Source: Mycobacterium helveticum
GTDB lineage: Bacteria > Actinomycetota > Actinomycetes > Mycobacteriales > Mycobacteriaceae
Reading direction: 5' to 3'
Assembly: GCF_007714205.1 (NCBI RefSeq)
Contig: NZ_VMQU01000006.1
Location: 25,369-89,368 of the forward strand
Length of the DNA stretch: 64,000 nucleotides
Shown here: positions 32,968 to 43,107 of the stretch, in pieces
How the letters are laid out: every line of letters begins with the position of its first letter
Numbering within the stretch: position 1 is the first letter of the stretch
Translations under genes and position numbers: made by a program
Notes under the pieces: generated by a model
Databases searched by the model: none
What the model saw: only the letters and a program-made list of their open reading frames with translations
What the model was told of the DNA's origin: nothing

Positions 32968-34536
32968 CTATCCGAGCCCGAGGTAGCCGATCAGCGGGAC
33001 ATTGTTCAGCAGCGCAGCAGTGTCGCTGAGCGCGGCGATGTCGTTGGTGATTGCCTGAGCGTAGATGTTGGGGTTGAGGTACCCGAGTAGGCCCTGTGCC
33101 AGGTACTGGCCCCCCTCCGGCAGGCCCGTGAGTAGCGACGACGGACCGTCGGTGTACCCCGAGATCGGCTCCGCCCCATAGTTGGCCAGCGGGAATTGGT
33201 TCGGTATGCCCGTGACGGCCTGGATCGTGCCGCCGACCACGCTGGGGAAGCTGTAGTCGTTCGGAGCCCCCCAATAGACGAAGCTGCCCGTGACGAAGGG
33301 GTTGAAATCGGAGGTGAAGTCGGTGCCGAGCTGAATGGCGCTCGACAGGACGGTATTGGGATTGGGGAACATGATCGGGTCTTGAGCCGGAGTTGCTGTC
33401 ATATTGGCGCCAAAAGCCTGCAAGGGGGCCAGCAGATTCAGCTGCGCCGGCTGACCGGACCAGATCGCGACGTCGGGACCCGGTGAGTTCGTGATGCCGG
33501 TCCCGGTGGGGTTGACGTTGATGATCTCGCCGAACGGCGCGGACACATTGTGCCCGATGGTGTCCGTCAACGTGGTCGGGTAGGTGGTGCCGGCGAGCAG
33601 CGCCTGTAGCGGAGTATCGCCGTGCAGCCAGCCGCCCAGGTAGGCGAACGGGTTGGCGCTTTCAAACTGGGTATTCACGGCGGTTCCGTCGATGAACTCG
33701 GCCTGCGCGAAGACCTGCACCTGCTCGGCGATGGATTCGGTGGCCGGGAACGGCAGGAAGAAGTGGAGAATCGCATCGAGCTGCGGCCAGTTGCCGTTGT
33801 CCCAGCCCCACGTGTTGCCCATGGACTCCATGAACCAGCTGCCGGTGCCGCCCACGGCGTAGTAGGGCTGGCCGTTGACCATCTGGACCCCGCCGTTCGC
33901 GACGGTGGCCCCCGGCGGAATCCAGCCCGGGACCCCCCCGACCGAACCGGCGGGACCCAGCGCGTACGCGTATTCCTGCAGGGCCAGTGACTCGTAGTAC
34001 GGGATGTTGACGACATCGGCGAACAGGTTGTACGGAACGTTGACGAGGCCGCCGAGGTTGTAGGCGCTGAGGCTGGGGGGCAGCAGATTGTTGATGTTGC
34101 TGGCCAGGAAGTTGTTGATGGTGTTGATCGAGAGGTCGTTGAGGCCCCCGGGCAGCAGGTTGGTGAGGCCTCCGACCGGCATGCTCCCCAGCAAAATCTG
34201 TGCGGGCGCAGCGATCGCCGCCTGAACACCCTGCTGGACGTTCTGCAACAGCGATACGCCGGTGGCCTCGGCGCCGGCGTACGACCCCCCGCTGGCATTC
34301 AGCATCTGGACGAACTGCTGATGAAACGCTGCCGCCCGGGTGCTCAGCGCTTGGAAAGCCCGGGCGTGCCCGGCAAACACCGAAGCCACCGCCTCCGACA
34401 CCTCGTCAGCGCCGGCGCTCAGCAGCGACCAGGTTGGGCCCGCCGCCGCGTTGGCCGCGGTGATCGTCGAACCCAGACTCGCCAATTCTGTTGCCGCCAC
34501 ATCCACATACTCCGGGACCGCTAACAGATAAGACAT
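32968..34536 (-). CDS. PE-family protein with long unique C-terminal domain
   Basis: Residues 1-95 form a PE domain (MSYLLAVPEYVDVAATELASLGSTI ... FAGHARAFQALSTRAAAFHQQFVQML). The type VII secretion signal YxxxE follows in SYAGAEATG. The remaining ~420 residues are Asn/Pro/Gly/Ala-rich but not PGRS or MPTR repeats, and contain NINNLLPPSLSAYNLGGLVNVPYN and a long aromatic segment around GWDNGNWPQLDAILHFFLPF. Total 522 aa from ATG 34536, chosen because PE proteins start MS and GGGGG lies just upstream; an ATG two codons earlier is possible. Likely exported by an ESX system; function of the C-terminal part unknown. No PPE partner is adjacent. Confidence 0.88.
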   Translation of the reverse strand: MSYLLAVPEYVDVAATELASLGSTITAANAAAGPTWSLLSAGADEVSEAVASVFAGHARAFQALSTRAAAFHQQFVQMLNASGGSYAGAEATGVSLLQNVQQGVQAAIAAPAQILLGSMPVGGLTNLLPGGLNDLSINTINNFLASNINNLLPPSLSAYNLGGLVNVPYNLFADVVNIPYYESLALQEYAYALGPAGSVGGVPGWIPPGATVANGGVQMVNGQPYYAVGGTGSWFMESMGNTWGWDNGNWPQLDAILHFFLPFPATESIAEQVQVFAQAEFIDGTAVNTQFESANPFAYLGGWLHGDTPLQALLAGTTYPTTLTDTIGHNVSAPFGEIINVNPTGTGITNSPGPDVAIWSGQPAQLNLLAPLQAFGANMTATPAQDPIMFPNPNTVLSSAIQLGTDFTSDFNPFVTGSFVYWGAPNDYSFPSVVGGTIQAVTGIPNQFPLANYGAEPISGYTDGPSSLLTGLPEGGQYLAQGLLGYLNPNIYAQAITNDIAALSDTAALLNNVPLIGYLGLG

Positions 34537-34547
34537 CGCCATCCCCC

Positions 34548-34603
34548 GATGAGCTTTCGTTGACGAGCTTTCGTTGACGAGCTTTCGTTGATGAGCTTTC
34601 GTT
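34548..34603. repeat. 4 x 14-bp tandem repeat in the PE leader
   Basis: The unit GAYGAGCTTTCGTT (Y = C or T) is repeated four times head to tail, starting 12 bases upstream of the chosen PE start codon (34536). On the PE message it reads AACGAAAGCTCRTC, four times, in the 5' leader. Confidence 0.9.
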
Positions 34604-35200
34604 GACGAAGTTATGCCTAATCTACTGCGATGTCGTCGTTGACGGAAGCAGTACGAGCCTTATTTTCGATCCGAAAAGGGTCATTTCGCGCGTGCGCTCT
34701 CAACGGCGCGCGATCGCCAAGTGCGTTTCTGGGCGCGATGTGGCACGTCAACCACGATCCGGGCCCAACTGTCGACGTCCCAAGCAGCCCGTGCCGCACC
34801 TGCGAATTCGCCGAGCAGGCCGATGCCCGCATCCTGGGGTGGATGACCGATTGCTCGACAAGTCAGTCGCCGTCGGCGGCAACTGGGCAATCTCCCGCTC
34901 CCTGGGTCGACCACAGCGTGGGAATATCGCCGTTCGGGCCGACGCCGGTGCGTAACGCCGTCACGGCGCCACACCGATTCCGTTGAGCGACTAAGAGATT
35001 GGCTGACACCGCTGGGTTGTCGCCGGGCCTGCGCATGCCGCGCTCCGGGCTGCTGTTTCGGGTGGCTGATGAAATCTGTTCTAATGAAGGATTAACGGCC
35101 GCTACGTCAATACGGTTACAGCTGGGGTCAAGCTCTCGACATCTGACAGCCTAGTGGGACAATAACGCCTGGCGTCTGGTGCTCGCGGAAAGAGGTTCGG
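34604..35200. other. Lower-GC stretch without a convincing gene
   Basis: Open frames exist on both strands, but none has a GC-rich third position, a ribosome binding site or a recognisable motif. The base composition is visibly lower in GC than the flanks, especially 34604-34690 and 35080-35170. It probably holds the divergent promoters of the PE gene and the oxygenase gene. Nothing else is recognised. Confidence 0.5.
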
Positions 35201-35214
35201 AAAGAGGTTGTCGT

Positions 35215-35241
35215 ATGGCCGACTTGGGGCTGGCACGCTGA
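35215..35241 (+). other. Eight-codon leader ORF with its own Shine-Dalgarno
   Basis: AAAGAGG (35201-35207) lies seven bases before an ATG that reads MADLGLAR and then TGA. The stop overlaps the ATG at 35241 (TGATG), which opens the di-iron oxygenase gene. A duplicated CGGAAAGAGGTT lies just upstream. It could be a translational coupling leader, or the shifted remnant of the original N-terminus. Confidence 0.35.
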
Positions 35242-36401
35242 TGCCAACGCGTTGGCGGCGCAACATGGAAGTGCGCGACGACGTCGCGTACGTTGCGATG
35301 CTCGGGACCCTGTCCGAGGCGTCTGTGCGGCGTAGCTTCAACCCCTACATCGATATCGACTGGGGCTCCCCTGAGCTCGAGGTTACCGACAACGATCCGC
35401 GTTGGATTCTGCCGGCGAGCGATCCGATCGGCCGCCACCCCTGGTACCTGGCGCAGCCGCGAGAACGGCAGATCAAGATGGGCATGTGGCGGCAGGCCAA
35501 CGTCGCCAAGGTCGGCCAGCAGTTCGAGTCGGTCTTGATCCGCGGCATGATGAACTACAGCTTCTGGTTGCCTAACGGCTCACCGGAGTACCGGTATTGC
35601 CTGCACGTGGCGAACGAAGAAATTAACCACTCCATGATGTTCCAGGAGATGGTGAACCGCATCGGCGCCGATGTGCCCGGGATGCCGCGGCTACTGCGTT
35701 GGCTATCGCCGTTCGTCTCGCTGCTCGCCGGCACGCTGCCCAACGTGTTCTTCTTCGAGGTCCTCGCCGGCGAGGAGCCCTTCGACCACATCCAGAAGTC
35801 CATGCTGCGCGGCACCGAGACGATGCATCCCATGCTGGAACGGGTGATGGCCATCCACGTGGCCGAGGAGGCCCGCCATATCTCACTTGGCCACGAATAC
35901 CTGAGCAAACGGGTACCCACGCTTCGTGCGTGGAAACGTTTTCTGCTGTCGCTGTTCGTACCGCTGATCATGCGGTTGCTGGGGTCGGCGGTCGTGAAAC
36001 CGCCGAAGGCCTTCCGGCGGGAATTCGGCATGCCACGCAAGGTCAAGAGGCAACTGTACTTCCGGTCCCCGGAGTCGCGGCATCATCTGCGGGGCCTGTT
36101 CGCCGATGTCCGAATGCTGTGTTACGACACCGGGCTGATGAATCCGGTCGCCAGGCTGATGTGGCGGATCTGCAGGATCAACGGTGAGCCGTCGCGCTAC
36201 CGCAGCGAACCACAACGCCAGCACCCGGTAGGAGCTTACGCTCCACTGGAGCTGGGCGCTCTCGACGTGCACGGCGGTAACCGTGTGTGCCCGCCCGCTC
36301 TTGAGCGAGGTCGGGCAGTGGGGTTTCGGGAGCGGCCGTCGTCGCAGCCGGCCCGTCGCATCGGCCTGCGCGCAGCCAGAAATCGATCGGGCCCCGGTTG
36401 A
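35241..36401 (+). CDS. AurF-like non-heme di-iron oxygenase
   Basis: The protein looks like a member of the AurF/CmlI N-oxygenase family (PF11583 type). It has a helical core with paired iron-ligand motifs: QQFESVLIRGMMNY, NEEINHSMMFQEMV (ExxxH), FFFEVLAGEEPFDH and VAEEARHISLGHEYL (ExxxH). Family members oxidise aryl-amines to nitro groups or act on related substrates. Start 35241 (386 aa) uses the TGATG coupling; a TTG at 35208 would add 11 residues. The family-like sequence ends near INGEPSRYRSEPQRQHPV (about 36230), and the last ~55 residues are Arg-rich and unlike a fold, so the natural stop may have been lost. The methyltransferase genes follow. Confidence 0.82.
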   Translation: MPTRWRRNMEVRDDVAYVAMLGTLSEASVRRSFNPYIDIDWGSPELEVTDNDPRWILPASDPIGRHPWYLAQPRERQIKMGMWRQANVAKVGQQFESVLIRGMMNYSFWLPNGSPEYRYCLHVANEEINHSMMFQEMVNRIGADVPGMPRLLRWLSPFVSLLAGTLPNVFFFEVLAGEEPFDHIQKSMLRGTETMHPMLERVMAIHVAEEARHISLGHEYLSKRVPTLRAWKRFLLSLFVPLIMRLLGSAVVKPPKAFRREFGMPRKVKRQLYFRSPESRHHLRGLFADVRMLCYDTGLMNPVARLMWRICRINGEPSRYRSEPQRQHPVGAYAPLELGALDVHGGNRVCPPALERGRAVGFRERPSSQPARRIGLRAARNRSGPG

Positions 36402-36496
36402 GGCTATACGGTACGTCCCGGCGTCCACGCGGGTGCCGGGATGTCTGATGGGCCGGCGATCCCGGCTTTTGTGAACCGTCAGGAGTCAGCGCTGAG

Positions 36497-36919
36497 ATGA
36501 CCGGCGATCCCCTTTCCGGGATGGCTCGTCAATTCGCCCTACTGCCAGCATCAATTGGTCGGTCATGGAACGCCTGCACATCTTCGGCGCCTGCCATTCA
36601 TTCATGGCGTGCCATCCGGAGCGCCCGAAGGAGAGCTACACTATCGACTTTTTGGCGGATGCCTCGCTGGATTACGTCCCGATGATACGGCTGCGGTGCG
36701 GTCTGGTCGGCACCGAGATCGTCAAGACCGGCGGGCGGCTGGGGCCTCAACACGGCCCAGTTGCCGTTCGTCCGGCACCTCGACGGCCGCCGAACGGTCC
36801 GCGAGATCGCCGCCGAGGTGGCCGGCACACAGTCGCGCCGGGCCGGCCTGGGGGAGCCCCCCGACCGCTCCTGCGACGCAGGAAAAGCCATCACCGGCCC
36901 CAGACGCCCGAGTCTGTGA
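36497..36919 (+). pseudogene. Internally deleted, frameshifted copy of the adjacent methyltransferase
   Basis: The segment starts MTGDPLSGMARQFA, like [15 protein letters not shown] of the intact gene at 36974. After about 20 codons it jumps to NWSVMERLHIFGACHSFMACHPERPKESY, which matches [28 protein letters not shown] near residue 282 of the intact protein, so the SAM-binding core is deleted. A one-base shift near 36735 moves the tail to the next frame, where [22 protein letters not shown] matches the intact C-terminus. Stop at 36917. It is the decayed product of a tandem duplication. Confidence 0.85.
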
Positions 36920-38200
<1,281 letters not shown>

Positions 38201-38227
38201 ACCGCGCCATTCTCGCGCCAAAAGGGG

Positions 38228-41200
38228 TCAGCTGAACGCCGTGTCGATGATCTCCTGCTGCTCGACGGCGTGCACCTTCGACGAGCCCGACGACGGCGCC
38301 GACATGGCCCGCCGCGAGATGCGCTTGAGCCCGGTCAGCTTGTCGGGCAGCAACTCCGGCAGCTCCAGGCCAAAGCGCGGCCAGGCGCCCTGGTTGGCCG
38401 GTTCTTCCTGCACCCAGAAGTACTCCCCGACGTTCGGGTAGCGGTCCAGCGTCTCGCGGAGCCGGCGCATCGGCAGCGGCGCGAGCTGCTCGATCCGCAC
38501 GATCGCGACGTCGTCCCGGTTGTCTTTGGCCTTGCGGGCCGCCAGCTCGTAGTAGATCTTGCCGCTGGTCAGCAGGATCCTGGTGACCGTGCCGCGGTCA
38601 CCGATGCCGTCTTCGTAGGTGGGTTCCTCCAGCACCGAGCGGAACTTGATCTCGGTGAAGTCCTTGACGTCACTGACCGCCGCCTTGTTGCGCAGCATCG
38701 ACTTCGGTGTGAACACGATCAGCGGGCGCTGAATACCGTCGAGGGCGTGCCGGCGCAGCAGGTGGAAATAGTTCGACGGGGTGGAGGGCATCGCGATCGT
38801 CATCGACCCCTCCGCCCACAGCTGCAGGAAGCGTTCGATGCGACCGGAGGTGTGGTCGGGGCCCTGCCCCTCGTGGCCGTGCGGCAGCAGCAGCACCAGG
38901 CTGGACAACTGACCCCACTTGGCCTCGCCGGAGCTGATGAACTCGTCGATGATCGACTGCGCGCCGTTGACGAAGTCGCCGAACTGCGCCTCCCAGAGCA
39001 CCAGGGCCTCCGGGTTGCCGACGGTGTAGCCGTATTCGAAGCCGACGGCCGCGTACTCCGACAGCGGCGAGTCGTACACCCGGAACGCGCCGCCGGTGGG
39101 GGTGCCGTCGGGATTCGTCGCCAACAGTTGCAGCGGCGTGAACTCTTCGCCGGTGTTGCGGTCGAAGATCACCGAATGCCGCTGCGAGAAGGTGCCGCGC
39201 CGGGTGTCCTGCCCGGAAAGCCGCACCAATTTGCCCTCGGCCACCAGCGAGCCCAGCGCCAGCAGCTCGCCGAAGGCCCAGTCGATCTTGCCTTCGTAGG
39301 CCATCTCGCGGCGTCTCTCCAGCACCGGCAGCACGCGGGGGTGTGCGGTGAAACCCTCCGGCAGCGCCAGGAAGGCGTCGCCGATGCGGGACAGGAGCGC
39401 CTTGTCCACCCCGGTGAACAGGGCCGCGGGGATCATCTGGTTCGCTTCGACCGATGGGCTTGGCTGGGCGCCATGTTTCTCCAGCTCGCGGACCTCGTTG
39501 AACACCCGCTCCAGCTGGCCGTGGTAGTCGCGCAGCGCGTCCTCGGCCTCTTTGATCGAGATGTCGCCGCGGCCGATCAGCGCTTCGGTGTAGCTCTTGC
39601 GGGCCCCGCGCTTGACGTCGACGACGTCGTACATGGCGGGGTTGGTCATCGACGGGTCGTCGCCCTCGTTGTGCCCGCGGCGCCGGTAGCACAGCATGTC
39701 GATGACGACGTCCTTGTTGAACTCCTGCCGGAAGTCCACGGCCAGCTTCGCCACCCACACGCAGGCTTCCGGGTCGTCGCCGTTGACGTGGAAGATCGGC
39801 GCCCCGATCATCTTCGCCACGTCGGTGCAGTACTCGCTGGAGCGGGAGTACTCCGGCGCGGTGGTGAAGCCGATCTGGTTGTTGACGACGATGTGGATGG
39901 TGCCGCCGACGCGGTAACCGGGCAGGTTCGCCATGTTCAGCGTCTCGGCGACCACCCCCTGCCCGGCGAAGGCGGCGTCGCCGTGCAGCATCATCGGCAC
40001 CACCGAAAAGCGCTGCTGGCCGTCGTCGTCGCCCAACAGGTCCTGCTTGGCCCGCACCAGGCCCTCCAGCACCGGGTCCACCGCTTCCAGGTGCGACGGG
40101 TTGGCGGTCAGCGACACCTGAATGTCGTTGTCGCCGAACATCTGCAGGTAGGTGCCGGTGGCGCCGAGGTGGTACTTGACGTCGCCGGAGCCGTGCGCCT
40201 GCGCCGGGTTGAGGTTGCCCTCGAACTCGCTGAAGATCTGCGTGTAGGGCTTGCCGACGATGTTGGCCAGCACATTGAGCCGGCCGCGGTGCGGCATCCC
40301 GATGACCACCTCGTCGAGGCCGTGTTCGGCGCACTGGTCGATCGCCGCGTCCATCATCGGGATCACGCTCTCGGCACCTTCGAGCGAGAACCGTTTCTGC
40401 CCAACATATTTGGTTTGCAGAAAGGTCTCGAAGGCCTCGGCGGCGTTCAGCCGGCTCAGAATGTACTTCTGCTCGGCGACAGTCGGTTTGACGTGTTTGG
40501 TCTCGATCCGCTGTTGCAGCCACTCCTGCTGCTCGGGTTCGAGGATGTGGGTGTACTCCACCCCGATGTGGCGGCAGTAAGCGTCCCGCAGCAGGCCCAG
40601 CACGTCGCGCAGCTTCTTGTGCTCGGACCCGGCGAAGCCGTTGACCTTGAACACCCGGTCCAAGTCCCACAGGGTCAGTCCGTGGGTCAGCACATCGAGG
40701 TCGGGGTGGCTGCGAAACCTCGTCCCGTCCAGCCGCAACGGGTCGATGTCGGCCATCAGGTGCCCACGGTTGCGGTAGGCCGCGATCAGCTCCATGACGC
40801 GGGCGGTCTTGTCGACGATGGAGTCCGGGTTGTCGGTGCTCCACCGCACCGGCACGTAGGGAATGCTCAGCTCGCGGAAGATCTCGTCCCAGAAACCGTC
40901 CGACAGCAGCATCTCGTGGATCGTGCGCAGGAAGTCACCCGATTCCGCGCCCTGGATGATGCGGTGGTCATAGGTCGAGGTCAGGGTGATCAGCTTGCCG
41001 ATGCCGAGTTCGGCGATGCGCTCCTCGCTGGCGCCCTGGAACTCGGCGGGGTACTCCATGGCGCCGACGCCGATGATGGCGCCCTGGCCGGCCATCAGCC
41101 GGGGCACCGAGTGCACGGTGCCGATGGTGCCGGGGTTGGTCAGCGAAATCGTCACGCCGGCAAAGTCTTCGGCGGTCAGCTTGCCGTCGCGGGCCCGGCG

Positions 41201-41923
41201 GACGATGTCCTCGTAGGCGGTGACGAACTGAGCGAACCGCAACTCCTCGCAACCCTTGATGCCGGCCACCACGAGGGAGCGTTTGCCGTCCTTGCCCTGC
41301 AGGTCGATCGCCAGGCCCAGGTTGGTGTGGGCGGGCGTGACGGCATTGGGTTTGCCGTCCACCTCGGCGTAGTGCCGGTTCATGTTGGGGAACCGCTTGA
41401 TCGCCTGCGTCAGCGCGTAGCCCAAAAGGTGGGTGAAGGAGATCTTGCCGCCGCGGGTGCGCTTGAGGTGGTTGTTGATGACGATGCGGTTGTCGATGAG
41501 CAGCTTGGCCGGAATCGCCCGCACGCTGGTCGCCGTCGGCACCTCCAGGGAGGCGGCCATGTTCTTGACCACGGCCGCGGCGGCGCCGCGCAGCACCTGC
41601 GCCTGATCACCCTCGGCCGCGGGAGCGGCGGCGGCCTTGGCCGGTGGTTTGGCCGACGGTGCGGCACCGGCGCCATTGCCGGCCGCGGCGGGGGTTTCGG
41701 TGCTGTTCGCCGGCGGCGCGGCTTTTGCCGCCGGGGCGGGTGCGGCCGGCGGCGTGTCGGCGGTCTCCGGGGCGCTCGCGGGCGCGGCGGTGGTCGGCCC
41801 GGGGTTGTAGTCGACGAGGAAGTCGTGCCAGCTCGGGTCCACCGACGAGGGGTCCTCGCGGAACTTGCGGTACATCTCTTCGACCAGCCATTCGTTCTGC
41901 CCGAATGGCGATATGTTGCTCAC
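38228..41923 (-). CDS. kgd: Multifunctional 2-oxoglutarate metabolism enzyme Kgd/SucA
   Basis: The 1231-residue protein matches M. tuberculosis Kgd (Rv1248c). N-terminal E1-type extension ([19 protein letters not shown]), an Ala/Pro-rich linker (about 45-110), and an E2 acyltransferase-like domain with [15 protein letters not shown]. Then the thiamin-dependent E1 part with [34 protein letters not shown] (ThDP-Mg site) and the C-terminal pyrimidine-binding domain. It decarboxylates 2-oxoglutarate and, with DlaT/Lpd, can act as 2-oxoglutarate dehydrogenase; the FHA protein GarA regulates it. GTG 41923 gives exactly the known length. Confidence 0.96.
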   Translation of the reverse strand: MSNISPFGQNEWLVEEMYRKFREDPSSVDPSWHDFLVDYNPGPTTAAPASAPETADTPPAAPAPAAKAAPPANSTETPAAAGNGAGAAPSAKPPAKAAAAPAAEGDQAQVLRGAAAAVVKNMAASLEVPTATSVRAIPAKLLIDNRIVINNHLKRTRGGKISFTHLLGYALTQAIKRFPNMNRHYAEVDGKPNAVTPAHTNLGLAIDLQGKDGKRSLVVAGIKGCEELRFAQFVTAYEDIVRRARDGKLTAEDFAGVTISLTNPGTIGTVHSVPRLMAGQGAIIGVGAMEYPAEFQGASEERIAELGIGKLITLTSTYDHRIIQGAESGDFLRTIHEMLLSDGFWDEIFRELSIPYVPVRWSTDNPDSIVDKTARVMELIAAYRNRGHLMADIDPLRLDGTRFRSHPDLDVLTHGLTLWDLDRVFKVNGFAGSEHKKLRDVLGLLRDAYCRHIGVEYTHILEPEQQEWLQQRIETKHVKPTVAEQKYILSRLNAAEAFETFLQTKYVGQKRFSLEGAESVIPMMDAAIDQCAEHGLDEVVIGMPHRGRLNVLANIVGKPYTQIFSEFEGNLNPAQAHGSGDVKYHLGATGTYLQMFGDNDIQVSLTANPSHLEAVDPVLEGLVRAKQDLLGDDDGQQRFSVVPMMLHGDAAFAGQGVVAETLNMANLPGYRVGGTIHIVVNNQIGFTTAPEYSRSSEYCTDVAKMIGAPIFHVNGDDPEACVWVAKLAVDFRQEFNKDVVIDMLCYRRRGHNEGDDPSMTNPAMYDVVDVKRGARKSYTEALIGRGDISIKEAEDALRDYHGQLERVFNEVRELEKHGAQPSPSVEANQMIPAALFTGVDKALLSRIGDAFLALPEGFTAHPRVLPVLERRREMAYEGKIDWAFGELLALGSLVAEGKLVRLSGQDTRRGTFSQRHSVIFDRNTGEEFTPLQLLATNPDGTPTGGAFRVYDSPLSEYAAVGFEYGYTVGNPEALVLWEAQFGDFVNGAQSIIDEFISSGEAKWGQLSSLVLLLPHGHEGQGPDHTSGRIERFLQLWAEGSMTIAMPSTPSNYFHLLRRHALDGIQRPLIVFTPKSMLRNKAAVSDVKDFTEIKFRSVLEEPTYEDGIGDRGTVTRILLTSGKIYYELAARKAKDNRDDVAIVRIEQLAPLPMRRLRETLDRYPNVGEYFWVQEEPANQGAWPRFGLELPELLPDKLTGLKRISRRAMSAPSSGSSKVHAVEQQEIIDTAFS

Positions 41924-42122
41924 GGCCGTTTCTCGCCTCAATCCTTTTGTCCTGCAGTCCGTGTGGTCGCTATCCCACGGCGGCTGCAACGTGTTGCGCC
42001 CCGGCTGGCGAGGCGCCTCACGGCGCTGGTCCTCACCGTTTCCGCCTCATAAAGGCTAACCTCTCCGCGCCGATTCGCCAGACGGACCGGGTAGGCCCGC
42101 CAAACCCGCTCCCGACCGGCTT

Positions 42123-42902
42123 TCAGCCCGTCCCGGAGATCGGTGGCACCACGTGCAGGGTGCGTGGCCAGCGCGCCGGCGGGGGGCCGAAAGCCTGGTG
42201 GGCGTTGCGGACGATCTTCTTGCCCGCGAGGTAGTTGCCGACGGCCCCGACGACGATCCCGATGCCCACCGGCAGCAGCTTGCCGAACACCAGTGCGCTG
42301 TGCCGCACGGTGTACCGCTTCGCCCACGCCTTGAGCAGCCGCGAGTTCAGCCCCGACATCGAGGACAGCGGCAGCGCGGCCACGCTCTCGGCGATCCAGC
42401 CGCCGTTGGTGCGCGACGGACCGATCAGCGGGGCGACCGCCTGCGTGCCCTTGTCGCCGACCAGCACCGACAGCACCAGCGCACGGCGCCGCTCCCGGTG
42501 CTCGGCGGGGATGCCGTGCGCCACCGCCACCGCCAGCACGAAGAAGGCGGTGGCCTCCAGGAACGCGACGGTCTCCGCCGCGGCCGCCGACAGCGCGCTC
42601 AGCGTCCCGATGCCGGGGATGGTCGCCGCGGCCCCCACCGCGATCCCGCTGCAGGTGACCAGCGCCACGTAGCGCCGCTGCAGCTTCGTGACCACCCCGG
42701 CGGGGCTGATCCCCGGGTGGGTGTGCCGTAGCCGGGAGACGTAGGCCTCGGCCGCCGGACCCTGTATCCGCGCACTCCGCTCGATCACCTGCGCCAGCGC
42801 CCGCGCGGACGCTTTCGGCCGACCGTTGCCGGGGTGCGGTCGCTGCTCCGCGCCGGACTTGTTCGACAATCGGCTCGTAGACCTGTTCCGTCGGGCCCGC
42901 AT
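42123..42902 (-). CDS. Membrane protein, Rv1249c-like
   Basis: The 259-residue protein has a basic, Ser/Arg-rich N-terminus, then GISPAGVVTKLQRRYVALVTCSGIAVGAAATIPGIGTLSALSAAAAETVAFLEATAFFVLAVAVAHG, two hydrophobic segments about residues 82-130. A third weakly hydrophobic helix (VFGKLLPVGIGIVVGAVGNYL) lies near the end. ATG 42902 is preferred to one nine codons upstream because AGGAGAGA sits at its ideal distance. M. tuberculosis Rv1249c is of similar size (262 aa). EcsC-like proteins share the GxGxxxxxP pattern; function unknown. Confidence 0.82.
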   Translation of the reverse strand: MRARRNRSTSRLSNKSGAEQRPHPGNGRPKASARALAQVIERSARIQGPAAEAYVSRLRHTHPGISPAGVVTKLQRRYVALVTCSGIAVGAAATIPGIGTLSALSAAAAETVAFLEATAFFVLAVAVAHGIPAEHRERRRALVLSVLVGDKGTQAVAPLIGPSRTNGGWIAESVAALPLSSMSGLNSRLLKAWAKRYTVRHSALVFGKLLPVGIGIVVGAVGNYLAGKKIVRNAHQAFGPPPARWPRTLHVVPPISGTG

Positions 42903-43068
42903 ATCGTCTCTCCTGCGAATGGCGTTCATCCCAGGCTAACGCGCCCCGGCGCCCGGCAGGGGGTCCGCGGCTGCGTGGTCCGTCACCGCACCGGGATAAT
43001 GGCTCTGCACGCGGGGTGCACGGGGGTCGTGGCGATTCGGCCCGTTTGCCGGTCCTGGGGCGCACCAC

Positions 43069-43096
43069 CGTCGAGAGTTGAACGTCGAGAGTTGAA
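43069..43096 (+). repeat. 2 x 14-bp tandem repeat before the MFS gene
   Basis: CGTCGAGAGTTGAA is repeated exactly at 43069-43082 and 43083-43096, and the second copy runs into the ribosome binding site (GAGGTGG) of the MFS gene. Confidence 0.75.
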
Positions 43097-43107
43097 CGAG
43101 GTGGTAG

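Noticed and set aside
34630..34986. Open frame of 118 codons in the low-GC gap
   Set aside because: No ribosome binding site, biased Cys/Pro/Ser content and no recognisable motif; overlapping frames are equally open.
38270..42052. Plus-strand open frame of about 1,260 codons opposite kgd
   Set aside because: The sense strand encodes complete Kgd; the antisense product is low-complexity (Val/Gln/His/Arg) without motifs.
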